21,322 nucleotides of DNA from Ignavibacteria bacterium UBA5771 (GTDB taxonomy: Bacteria > Bacteroidota > Ignavibacteria > Kapaibacteriales > UBA2268): contig DIEP01000046.1 of NCBI GenBank assembly GCA_002418685.1, forward strand, positions 1 to 21,322. Direction: 5' to 3'. The position numbers were made by a program, and so were the translations under genes. Below the pieces are notes generated by a model that was not told the origin of the DNA, ran no database searches, and was given only the letters and a program-made list of their open reading frames with translations. How positions within the stretch are numbered: the stretch's first letter is position 1; every line of letters starts with the position of its first letter. Positions 7,021 through 14,309 of the stretch are shown piece after piece.

Positions 7021-8691
7021 ATGCAAGATTTAGCTTTAAGAGTTGCCTTTTTATGGCATAATCATCAACCTTATTATGAAATCGATGGGGAATTCCTTCT
7101 CCCATGGGTTCGATTTCACGGAATAAAAGATTATCGAGATTTACCAATGCTATTCAGGGAATATCCCAAAGTCAAGCATATTATTAATATCGTTCCATCT
7201 TTATTCCTTCAAATACAGCAATATATTCAACATAAAAAAATTGATAAAGTTCAAAAGCTTTCTTTCATTCACGCAGACCAATTGACTGCTGAAGAAAAGC
7301 AAGGAATTCTCAAGCAATTCTTTGTTTGCAATGAAGAGCACTTAATCAAGCCATACCCAAGATATTTCGAGCTTTTCCAAAAATCCAAAAATGAAAATGC
7401 AATGATGCAATTTTCAGTTCAGGATTTCAGAGATTTACAATTATGGTATAATTTGTCTTGGTTCGGGAATTTTGCTAAAAAAGAGAGTCCCGTTTCAGAA
7501 TTATTTTCAAAAGGAAGTAATTTTTCCGAAGAAGATAAATTAATTTGCTTGGAATATCAATTAAAAGTAATGGGGCAAATTCTACCAATCCTAACAGAAA
7601 TGCAAAATAATGGTCAAATCGAAGTATCTACAACCCCATTTTATCATCCGATAATTCCTCTCATAATCAATTCGGATGCGGCATTTGAAGCAAAACCTGA
7701 TAATCCTAAACTTGAGCAACCATTTAGATTTCCACAAGATGCTGACTTACAAGTTAAAAACGCAAGAAAATTTTATGAAGATATATTTGGTTCATTTCCA
7801 ATTGGATTATGGCCCTCCGAAGGTTCAATATCAAATGACTCATTGAAGTTATTCGCTGGAAATCAATTTCAATGGGCTGCTTCTGATGAATCTATACTTT
7901 TTGCAAGTGAAAAACCTAAAACAGGCTTGGAAAAATATTTCCCAAGAAAATTCAATCGCAATAATAATGAGCTAACGCTTTTTTTTAGAGACCATAATCT
8001 TTCTGATAAAATTGGTTTTGAGTATCAAAAGTGGAAACCCCAAGACGCTGCGAATGATTTTATCGCTAATTTACTTAATATTCGCACTGCTATTTTGAAT
8101 AATTATGGGGAAAATGGCATCCACGCTGCAATTGTGCCAATCATTATGGATGGCGAAAATTGTTGGGAATATTATTCGAATAATGGTGAGAATTTTTTGA
8201 GAGAATTATTCAGTCGTTTGTCAGAAACTGATGAGATCGAGACAGTCCGCTTCTGCGATATTTTGAATGATGGTTCCAATAATTATCTCCCCGAAATTGA
8301 TAATATTCGAGCGGGGTCGTGGATTAATGCTAATTTCGATATATGGATTGGCACGAACACTCATCTGAAAGCATGGGAAATGCTGCGCAATGCACGCACC
8401 ACTTTCGAGAGCAACCGTCAGAATTTATCTCCTGAAATTACTGATGAAATTCTTAATGAAATACTAATTGCCGAAGGTTCCGATTGGTTTTGGTGGTATG
8501 CTCCTTATCATCAATCAGAAAATAAACAAGATTTTGATATATTATTTCGCTATCACATTAAAAGAATATATGAACTGATGAATTTGCAGATTCCTGATGA
8601 AGTTAATCATCCAATTATTGATTCTGAAGAACAAAAAATTCATAATAATACAGCAAATGAGAATTCCACAATGGAGCGGTCGAATCAATGA
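7021..8691 (+). CDS. Glycoside hydrolase family 57 protein
   Basis: This is a 556-residue GH57 enzyme, a family of retaining alpha-glucan amylases, transferases and branching enzymes with a (beta/alpha)7 barrel. The five GH57 regions are visible: HNHQP at residues 13-17; the STTPFYHPIIPLI block at about 203-215; WPSEG at 264-268, with Glu267 as the likely nucleophile; ASDE at 287-290, with Asp289 as the likely acid/base; and MDGENCWEYY at about 377-386. It has no signal peptide, so it is probably cytoplasmic and could act on storage glycogen-like polymer. Which reaction it performs (hydrolysis, branching or glucan transfer) cannot be told from these motifs. The end overlaps the lpxH start by 4 nt (ATGA), indicating coupled translation. 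Confidence 0.9.
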   Translation: MQDLALRVAFLWHNHQPYYEIDGEFLLPWVRFHGIKDYRDLPMLFREYPKVKHIINIVPSLFLQIQQYIQHKKIDKVQKLSFIHADQLTAEEKQGILKQFFVCNEEHLIKPYPRYFELFQKSKNENAMMQFSVQDFRDLQLWYNLSWFGNFAKKESPVSELFSKGSNFSEEDKLICLEYQLKVMGQILPILTEMQNNGQIEVSTTPFYHPIIPLIINSDAAFEAKPDNPKLEQPFRFPQDADLQVKNARKFYEDIFGSFPIGLWPSEGSISNDSLKLFAGNQFQWAASDESILFASEKPKTGLEKYFPRKFNRNNNELTLFFRDHNLSDKIGFEYQKWKPQDAANDFIANLLNIRTAILNNYGENGIHAAIVPIIMDGENCWEYYSNNGENFLRELFSRLSETDEIETVRFCDILNDGSNNYLPEIDNIRAGSWINANFDIWIGTNTHLKAWEMLRNARTTFESNRQNLSPEITDEILNEILIAEGSDWFWWYAPYHQSENKQDFDILFRYHIKRIYELMNLQIPDEVNHPIIDSEEQKIHNNTANENSTMERSNQ

Positions 8692-9425
8692 TATATTTTT
8701 TTTCAGATGTGCATCTTGGCTTTAATTCTCCCGATATTGAGCGTCAAAAGGAAAATATGCTCTTTGCCTTTCTTGATGAAATTTCAAAAGATGCTGAAAA
8801 AATCGTGATAGTCGGAGATTTTTTTGATTACTGGTTCGATTGGAAGCGAACTATTCCCAAAGATTATTATCGAACGCTTGCCAAAATAGATGAACTTGTC
8901 AGCAAAAATATTGAAATTGAATATTTAATCGGCAATCACGATTTTGGTCATTATCGCTTTTTTAAAGAAAAATTTGGAATTACGCCAATCGAGAATGATA
9001 TTGAGCGAGTGTATTATAATAAGAAATTCTATATTTCGCACGGAGACGGCAAAAGCTACAATGACGCAGGTTATAGATTTATAAAAAGAATATTGCGGAA
9101 CAAATTCAATCAAGGTGTTTATCGATTGTTACATCCTGATTTAAGTATATGGCTTGCTTCGAGAAGTTCTAAAGAAAGTCGTGGCTGGACAGGAGGCAAA
9201 AATTATGGCGAAAATGACGGAATGCGAGATTTTGCGTTTAGCAAAATAGATGAAGGCTTTGATTATGTCATTATGGGACATCGCCATAAATTTGAATATC
9301 TTCCGCATAATAATGGAATTTATATTAACTTAGGGGATTGGCTTGCTCTAAAACCGCACTATGCAAAATTTGATGGGGAACAACTTCAATTGTTAGAACT
9401 CAATTTAGAAAATGAAGAGAAGTAA
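8688..9425 (+). CDS. lpxH: UDP-2,3-diacylglucosamine diphosphatase (LpxH-like)
   Basis: This is a calcineurin-type metallophosphoesterase of 245 residues. It most likely cleaves UDP-2,3-diacylglucosamine to lipid X in lipid A synthesis, at the inner face of the inner membrane. All metal-binding motifs are in order: SDVHLG (Asp7, His9), VGDFFDYWF (Asp44), IGNHDF (Asn83, His84), SHGDG (His118) and MGHRHK (His198, His200). The DYWF variant of the second motif and the overall length suit the LpxH/YbbF branch rather than a general phosphodiesterase. The start overlaps the GH57 stop by 4 nt. The last codons and the stop lie inside a strong terminator stem. A related phosphohydrolase of different specificity cannot be excluded without phylogeny. 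Confidence 0.85.
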   Translation: MIYFFSDVHLGFNSPDIERQKENMLFAFLDEISKDAEKIVIVGDFFDYWFDWKRTIPKDYYRTLAKIDELVSKNIEIEYLIGNHDFGHYRFFKEKFGITPIENDIERVYYNKKFYISHGDGKSYNDAGYRFIKRILRNKFNQGVYRLLHPDLSIWLASRSSKESRGWTGGKNYGENDGMRDFAFSKIDEGFDYVIMGHRHKFEYLPHNNGIYINLGDWLALKPHYAKFDGEQLQLLELNLENEEK

Positions 9426-9447
9426 AAATGCTACTTCTCTTCATTTT
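9409..9447. terminator. Bidirectional terminator hairpin between lpxH and fusA
   Basis: AAAATGAAGAGAAGTA (9409-9424) and TACTTCTCTTCATTTT (9432-9447) form a perfect 16-bp stem with a 7-nt loop. A-rich sequence flanks one side and T-rich sequence the other, as in a terminator working in both directions. The genes on the two sides converge. The left arm overlaps the last codons and stop of lpxH. Confidence 0.85.
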
Positions 9448-9459
9448 ACGGGGTGGAAA

Positions 9460-11547
9460 TTATTTCTTATCTTCTCTTTCTTTATATTCTTTTGTTATTT
9501 CTTCTTCAATTGATTTGGGAACAGGTTGGTATTTCAAAAATTCCATTGTGAATTCACCTTTGCCTTGTGTTGAACTTCGTAAATCAGAAGAATAACCGAA
9601 CATTTCTTTAAGCGGGACTTCGGCTTCAACAGTTACATATTTTGCTTCGACAGTGCTATGATGAATCATTCCACGGCGTTGATTGATTTGTCCAATTACC
9701 ACACCTTGAAATTCATCGGGGACAGATACTTCCAATTTCATAATTGGTTCAAGGATAATCGGCTTCGCTTTGCCCAAAGTTTCACGTAAAGCTGCGCGGC
9801 TTGCCAATTTAAATGCTAATTCTGAAGAATCAACAGGGTGTGTAGAGCCGTCATTTAGCACAATTCTCACATCCACAATAGGTTGTTTAATAAGAAATCC
9901 TTCCCGCAATTGCTCTTGGAAACCTTTATCGCAAGCGGGAATATATTCCTTTGGAATAGACCCTCCAACAATTTTATTGTCGAAGAGATAATGCTCATCA
10001 TTTGGTTCAGTCAGTGGTTCAATAAACCCCGCAACATGAGCAAATTGACCTGCACCTCCCGTTTGTTTCTTGTGAGTATAATCAAATTCTGCATGCTGCG
10101 TAATTGTCTCTCGGTATGCAACTTTTGGTTTGCCAACAATGACTTCGGTATTATATTCTCTGCGAATGCGTTCCACGTATATTTCAAGATGCAATTCGCC
10201 CATTCCTTTCATAATTGTTTCACCGCTTTCTTCATCTCGATAAACAACGAAAGTAGGATCTTCTTTTTGGAATCTATTTAATGCTTTGGAAAAATTCGTT
10301 TGGTCAGTTCGTTCTTTTGGAGAAATTGCAAGTTCAATGACAGGTGTAGCCACATGCATTGATATTAAAGAATAATTTACTCTACCATCAGTAAAAGTAT
10401 CACCTGACGAACACTCCACTCCGAACATACCAATGATGTCCCCTGCAAAGGCTTCTTCCATATCTTCCATTTGAGATGCATGCATTTTAACAATTCGGGG
10501 GACTTTTAATTTTTTTCGTGTCTGAACATTGATGAGCAAATCACCTTTTTTAATGCTGCCTTGATAAATTCGCATATAAGTTAATTGTCCATATTTCCCA
10601 TCTTCAAGTTTGAAGGCAAGAGCCACAGTAGGCAATGTCTCATCAGCAATAAGCTCAACTTGATTTTCATTATCGTCAAGATCTAAGGCATAATTTTTCA
10701 CTTCATCGGGAGCGGGTAAAAATGAGCCAACTCCATCCAGAAGAGTTTGCACGCCTTTATTTTGCTTAGCAGTTCCCACAAATACAGGTGTGATGTGCAT
10801 CGCAATAGTAGCTCGGCGGATTGCAGGTATTAATTCTTCGGGACTTACTTCTTCTTCGGCAAGGAATTTTTCTGCAATGAGATCATCATAATCAGCAATA
10901 CGCTCAATCAATTTCTGGCGTCGCTTTAATGCTTCATTTAAAAGGTGATCAGGAATTTCCTCTTCAATTATGTTTTCCCCATTATTACCTTCATAATAAA
11001 TTGCTTTCATTTTTATGAGGTCAACCACACCTTTGAAATTATCTTCAACTCCAATAGGCATTGTGATCAGAACAGGTTTATGATTCAATTTTTCTTCTAA
11101 TTGATTTATAACCCTATCAGGGTTAGCGCCTGCTCTATCTACTTTGTTAATAAATGCTATTCTTGGAATATTATAGCGTCGCATTTGACGATCAACTGTA
11201 ATTGATTGGCTTTGCACTCCCGCCACGCCACAAAGGACCAGCACTGCCCCATCAAGGACACGTAAAGCACGTTCAACTTCAACAGTGAAATCTATATGCC
11301 CAGGTGTATCGATCAAATTGATTTGAAAATCCTTCCATTTGCAGTAAGTCGCCGCTGATTGAATTGTGATACCTTTTTCACGCTCCAAATCCATCGAATC
11401 CATCGTCGGACCAGCACCGCTTTTGCTTCGGACCTCAATCATTTGATGAATTCTTCCTGTGTAGAACAGTATCCTCTCGCTTAAAGTTGTTTTACCCGAA
11501 TCTATATGAGCAGCAATACCTATATTTCTTACTTTTGATAAATCCAT
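9460..11547 (-). CDS. fusA: Elongation factor G, mitochondrial/spd-EFG1 type
   Basis: This is a 695-residue translocation GTPase acting on the ribosome. GTP-binding motifs are present: AHIDSGKTT (G1), the GITIQSAAT switch region (G2), DTPGH at about 80-84 (G3) and INKVDR (G4). Domain IV (YTHKKQTGGAGQFAHV, the HPVDSSELAFK segment) and domain V (LEPIMKLEVSVPDEFQG) are complete. Several signatures match mitochondrial EF-G1 and the bacterial spdEFG1 subgroup instead of canonical EF-G: IDSGKTTLSERIL, MDSMDLEREKGITIQSAAT in place of the canonical MDWMEQEQERGITITSAAT-like block, and GKGEFTMEFLKYQPVP near the C-terminus. That subgroup is known for translocation without ribosome recycling, which is left to a second paralog. 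The gene is not next to rpsL, rpsG or tuf here. It has its own 182-nt upstream region. Confidence 0.95.
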   Translation of the reverse strand: MDLSKVRNIGIAAHIDSGKTTLSERILFYTGRIHQMIEVRSKSGAGPTMDSMDLEREKGITIQSAATYCKWKDFQINLIDTPGHIDFTVEVERALRVLDGAVLVLCGVAGVQSQSITVDRQMRRYNIPRIAFINKVDRAGANPDRVINQLEEKLNHKPVLITMPIGVEDNFKGVVDLIKMKAIYYEGNNGENIIEEEIPDHLLNEALKRRQKLIERIADYDDLIAEKFLAEEEVSPEELIPAIRRATIAMHITPVFVGTAKQNKGVQTLLDGVGSFLPAPDEVKNYALDLDDNENQVELIADETLPTVALAFKLEDGKYGQLTYMRIYQGSIKKGDLLINVQTRKKLKVPRIVKMHASQMEDMEEAFAGDIIGMFGVECSSGDTFTDGRVNYSLISMHVATPVIELAISPKERTDQTNFSKALNRFQKEDPTFVVYRDEESGETIMKGMGELHLEIYVERIRREYNTEVIVGKPKVAYRETITQHAEFDYTHKKQTGGAGQFAHVAGFIEPLTEPNDEHYLFDNKIVGGSIPKEYIPACDKGFQEQLREGFLIKQPIVDVRIVLNDGSTHPVDSSELAFKLASRAALRETLGKAKPIILEPIMKLEVSVPDEFQGVVIGQINQRRGMIHHSTVEAKYVTVEAEVPLKEMFGYSSDLRSSTQGKGEFTMEFLKYQPVPKSIEEEITKEYKEREDKK

Positions 11548-11729
11548 TAATCTATTTTTTATACAATATTAAAAAGACGAATTTATTTAATTTTATGATT
11601 TTTATATGCAATTTTATTAAATGGAAATTCCCACAAATTAACCAACTCCATAAATTATAAGGGGAATTTAAAAAATGTTCCGAAAAAAAACTTTTAATTA
11701 AATTATTATTTCGCTCAAAAACAATCTTA
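11548..11729 (-). promoter_or_regulatory. Intergenic leader upstream of fusA
   Basis: This very AT-rich 182-nt gap must hold the fusA promoter if fusA is transcribed separately from the LON-domain gene. AAATTCCC (11625-11632) and GGGAATTT (11662-11669) form a spaced inverted repeat. On the minus strand a TATAAT hexamer occurs within this repeat, but without a good -35 at standard spacing. No coding potential was seen. The assignment rests on position. Confidence 0.3.
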
Positions 11730-12353
11730 TTACAAACTCAAATATCCATCATTTCGTGAAAGAATTTCCAATCCCTCTACTCTTTCGATTAAGGGTAATA
11801 TGATTGTGAGATGGTGAAAAATGTACTCTAATCTCTCATTTTCAGATTGCATTTCAAGCAGGGTTTGTCGTTCTTCTAATGATAAGCCTGATTTGAGTGC
11901 TATCTGGAATGATGGTTGTGGTGACGAGATATTTTTAATCTCCATTGGTTTGATTTTGAAATTGCGTGCTTTATTTGCAATCTCATTATATAAATTCAGT
12001 GTTTTTTCGAGCAAATCGGGATCAATTGATGTGTCAATATCTTCATAATGCTCGATTTCTGCCATCAAATATGGTTGCTCACCGTCAAGAATATTGGAAA
12101 TTTTGAACCTCTGCTTGCCCGAAACGATAATTTCGAGATTCCCATTTTCCTTGACATCCATAATATCTGAAACAAATGTAGTGCATCCCACATCATACAT
12201 TTTCTTTGGTGTCATAAGATTAATACCAAAGGATTGCTGATTATCCCAGCATTCTTTAATTAATATTTTATATCTATCTTCAAAGATAAATAGTGGATAA
12301 GATGATCCAGGAAATAATACAATACCAAGTGGGAAAATTCCAATTTTTTTCAT
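11730..12353 (-). CDS. LON peptidase substrate-binding domain protein
   Basis: This 207-residue protein consists of a stand-alone LON N-terminal (substrate-binding) domain with no AAA+ ATPase or Ser-Lys protease part. The family opening IGIFPLGIVLFPGSSYPLFIFEDRYK is clear. It is followed by the beta-rich core (FVSDIMDVKENGNLEIIVSGKQRFKI) and a C-terminal helical section (LSLEERQTLLEMQSENERLEYI). No signal peptide or membrane segment is present, so it is cytosolic. The biochemical role of bacterial stand-alone LON-domain proteins is poorly defined. It lies 23 nt after tatC on the same strand, so the two are probably co-transcribed, with no known functional link. Confidence 0.88.
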   Translation of the reverse strand: MKKIGIFPLGIVLFPGSSYPLFIFEDRYKILIKECWDNQQSFGINLMTPKKMYDVGCTTFVSDIMDVKENGNLEIIVSGKQRFKISNILDGEQPYLMAEIEHYEDIDTSIDPDLLEKTLNLYNEIANKARNFKIKPMEIKNISSPQPSFQIALKSGLSLEERQTLLEMQSENERLEYIFHHLTIILPLIERVEGLEILSRNDGYLSL

Positions 12354-12376
12354 AATCTCAATAATTTATATAAAAA

Positions 12377-13252
12377 TCATTCTTCTTTTATTTTTTGTTT
12401 TGCTTTTCGTTTTTCAACTCTTTTGACGACTAAGATGCTTATTTCATAAAGCAGAAATAATGGAACAGCAAAGACTAATTGATTCACGGGATCTGGTGTT
12501 GGAGTGATAAGTGCCGCAACCAAAAGAATTAAGACCATAGAGTGCCGCCAATATTTTTTCAAAAATTTGGAATTTATTGCTCCAAATTGCGCAAGAATAA
12601 AGGATAAAATGGGAAGTTCAAAAACAAGTCCTGTCCCAATCATCAGAGTTGTAAAGAACGAAAGATATTCATTAACATCAATTATATTCTTTATATCTTT
12701 GGAACCAAAATTTGCAGCAAATGCCACCATCAGCGGCAACATCACAAAATATGCAAAAGCAATTCCTATAATAAAGGCAATAGTTCCCGAAATGGCCATA
12801 ATCAAACCCCATTTCCGTTCATTGTCATAAAGACCAGGTGCAATAAATCTCCACAACTGATAAATTGTAAAAGGCAACGATAAGACAAGTCCTGCAACAA
12901 ATATTATTTTGAAATATAAAACAGGCTGTCCAAAAGGTTTAAGATTCTGCAATTGTAAGCTATTCTCGACAGCAGGATTCAATATTAGTTTTTCTATTAT
13001 AAAATTTACAAAAAATCCTGAGACAACCATACCCACTACAACTCCAATCAGTGAAAAGACAATCCTCTTTCGCAACTCATTGAGATGTCCAAAGAATGAC
13101 ATTCCACCTTCCTCTTCAAGGGCAGCCTCGGCTTGGTCTACTGTGGAATCATCAAGCGGAGCTTCTGCTGAATCGGGAGGATCATGTTCGTTTTGGTTGC
13201 CATCCTGTTCCTCATTTCCATTAAATTCGTTTTCTATTTTGCTGTCGTCCAA
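12377..13252 (-). CDS. tatC: Sec-independent protein translocase TatC
   Basis: TatC is the multi-spanning inner-membrane receptor that recognises twin-arginine signal peptides of folded export substrates. The family opening MSFFGHLNELRKRI lies at about residues 51-64. It is followed by six hydrophobic segments, the periplasmic FKIIFVAGLVLSLPFTIYQLWRFIAPGLY block, the FELPILSFILA helix and ALITPTPDPVNQ before the last span. A Lys/Arg-rich cytoplasmic tail ends the protein. The open frame runs back to a TTG at 13252 and adds 50 acidic residues (rich in Glu, Asp, Asn) ahead of the canonical start. An ATG at 13102, preceded by a GAGGAAGG-like ribosome site, would give about 241 residues, closer to normal family length. 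The extension has coding-like composition, so the longer form is reported with doubt about the start. Confidence 0.93.
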   Translation of the reverse strand: MDDSKIENEFNGNEEQDGNQNEHDPPDSAEAPLDDSTVDQAEAALEEEGGMSFFGHLNELRKRIVFSLIGVVVGMVVSGFFVNFIIEKLILNPAVENSLQLQNLKPFGQPVLYFKIIFVAGLVLSLPFTIYQLWRFIAPGLYDNERKWGLIMAISGTIAFIIGIAFAYFVMLPLMVAFAANFGSKDIKNIIDVNEYLSFFTTLMIGTGLVFELPILSFILAQFGAINSKFLKKYWRHSMVLILLVAALITPTPDPVNQLVFAVPLFLLYEISILVVKRVEKRKAKQKIKEE

Positions 13253-13281
13253 ATTTCTATACGTTATTTTTACAAAATTGG

Positions 13282-13297
13282 TGAATAATATTATTCA
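13282..13297. promoter_or_regulatory. 16-bp perfect palindrome upstream of tatC
   Basis: TGAATAATATTATTCA is its own exact reverse complement. It lies 30 nt upstream of the tatC TTG start, in the divergent tatC/flgF region. A dimeric repressor operator is the natural reading. No known regulator box matches well enough to name, and AT-rich sequence makes chance palindromes more frequent. Confidence 0.35.
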
Positions 13298-13443
13298 AAA
13301 AAACAAAAATGGAGATTTATTCTCACATAATCATAACATTTCTTAAAAATTTAAAAATTTTGCAACTCGGAAATTATTAATTAATAAAGTAAAATCAAGC
13401 AAAATTGACGTTATATTGATTGAATTATTAAAAATTTAGTTTG

Positions 13444-13460
13444 TTGGCACATCAATTGTC
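13444..13460 (+). promoter_or_regulatory. Sigma-54-type -24/-12 promoter for the flagellar operon
   Basis: TTGGCAC, five bases, then TTGT matches the sigma-54 consensus TTGGCAC-N5-TTGC in the -24 block and in spacing. The one departure is T for C in the -12 dinucleotide. Transcription would start near 13470, about 23 nt before the flgF GTG, a normal leader length. Sigma-54 control of rod, ring and hook genes is known in many flagellated bacteria. A weaker TTGACG/TATTAA-like sigma-70 pair begins at 13405 and could be an additional promoter. Confidence 0.6.
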
Positions 13461-13492
13461 TATATCCAAACAATTAAAATAAAGATATATAA

Positions 13493-14272
13493 GTGTTAAA
13501 GGAATTCTTTACAGCAGCGCTCGGTATGCAAAATCAGAACACTCGATTGGAAGTTATTGCAAATAATCTTGCAAATGCCAATACTAATGGATATAAAAGC
13601 GCAAATGTGTTTGAACGCAATCTGATTGATGCTAGCGAGAATTTTAATAATGTGAGTGGTAATGTGGAACAAAATGATTCACCAATTGGTTCATATTATG
13701 ATTTATCAGCGGGAAACTATTCAAAAACCGATAATCCACTTGATATAGCGATCGATGGTGATGGATATTTTCTCGTTGTAGATTCTGAAGGAAAGCAATA
13801 TCTAACACGAAATGGTGCATTCCAACTTGCAACAGATGGGACAATTACAACAAAAGACGGCAAAAAGCTAACAGGTGAAGATGGTGAGATAAAAATCTCT
13901 TCTGAGCTCTTTTCAAATCCGAAAATTACACAAGATAATAAAGCAATGAATTTGCGTGTTTCCGAATCTGGGGAATTGTTTCTTAATGATTCTTTGGTTG
14001 GAAAAATAAATATAGTATCACCTTCAGACCCATCCCGTTTGCAAAGTGTATCAAATGGCGATTTTATACTCACAGGGAATAGTGACATGCAGTACCTTGA
14101 TCCAAATCAGGTCAAGGTACACCAAGGATGGCTCGAGGGATCTAATGTAAATGTTGTTAATGAAATGGTGAAAATGATTGAATTGCAAAGAAATTATGAA
14201 ATGGGTGGCAAAATTATTCAAATTAATGACCAAACCCTTGATCGCTCAATTGCTTTGGGAAGATTTATTTAA
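13493..14272 (+). CDS. flgF: Flagellar proximal rod protein FlgF
   Basis: This 259-residue rod component is exported by the flagellar type III apparatus and polymerises around the drive shaft in the periplasm. The N-terminal rod motif is LEVIANNLANANTNGYK (about residues 19-35), with no Sec signal, as expected for the family. The middle contains LDIAIDGDGYFLV and the C-terminus SNVNVVNEMVKMIELQRNYEM, which pair as the D0 coiled coil. The opening MLKEFFTAALGM and its place just before flgG favour FlgF over FlgG. The start is GTG, chosen because the protein opening then matches the family exactly. A sigma-54-like promoter lies about 35-50 nt upstream. This is the first gene of a ten-gene operon in the window. 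Confidence 0.92.
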   Translation: MLKEFFTAALGMQNQNTRLEVIANNLANANTNGYKSANVFERNLIDASENFNNVSGNVEQNDSPIGSYYDLSAGNYSKTDNPLDIAIDGDGYFLVVDSEGKQYLTRNGAFQLATDGTITTKDGKKLTGEDGEIKISSELFSNPKITQDNKAMNLRVSESGELFLNDSLVGKINIVSPSDPSRLQSVSNGDFILTGNSDMQYLDPNQVKVHQGWLEGSNVNVVNEMVKMIELQRNYEMGGKIIQINDQTLDRSIALGRFI

Positions 14273-14309
14273 GAATTAGAAATTTAAGATAAAATGAGGT
14301 ACAGGAAGT

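Noticed and set aside
9883..10281. 132-codon open frame on the plus strand, opposite fusA
   Set aside because: It is fully antisense to conserved EF-G domains, and its composition (Phe/Asn/Cys-rich) is typical of a shadow frame.
11625..11669. Inverted repeat upstream of fusA as a riboswitch or leader RNA
   Set aside because: The arms are only 8 bp with a 29-nt spacer, and no conserved RNA family features are visible.
12909..13346. 145-codon open frame on the plus strand, opposite tatC and its upstream region
   Set aside because: It lies antisense to clear TatC coding sequence, its product has a low-complexity Ser-rich stretch mirroring the acidic region, and no family is recognisable.
13374..13387. 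14-bp palindrome made only of A and T
   Set aside because: It is pure A/T in a very AT-rich gap, so chance symmetry is likely.
13717..14088. 123-codon open frame on the minus strand, opposite flgF
   Set aside because: It is antisense to the conserved FlgF body and has no family resemblance.
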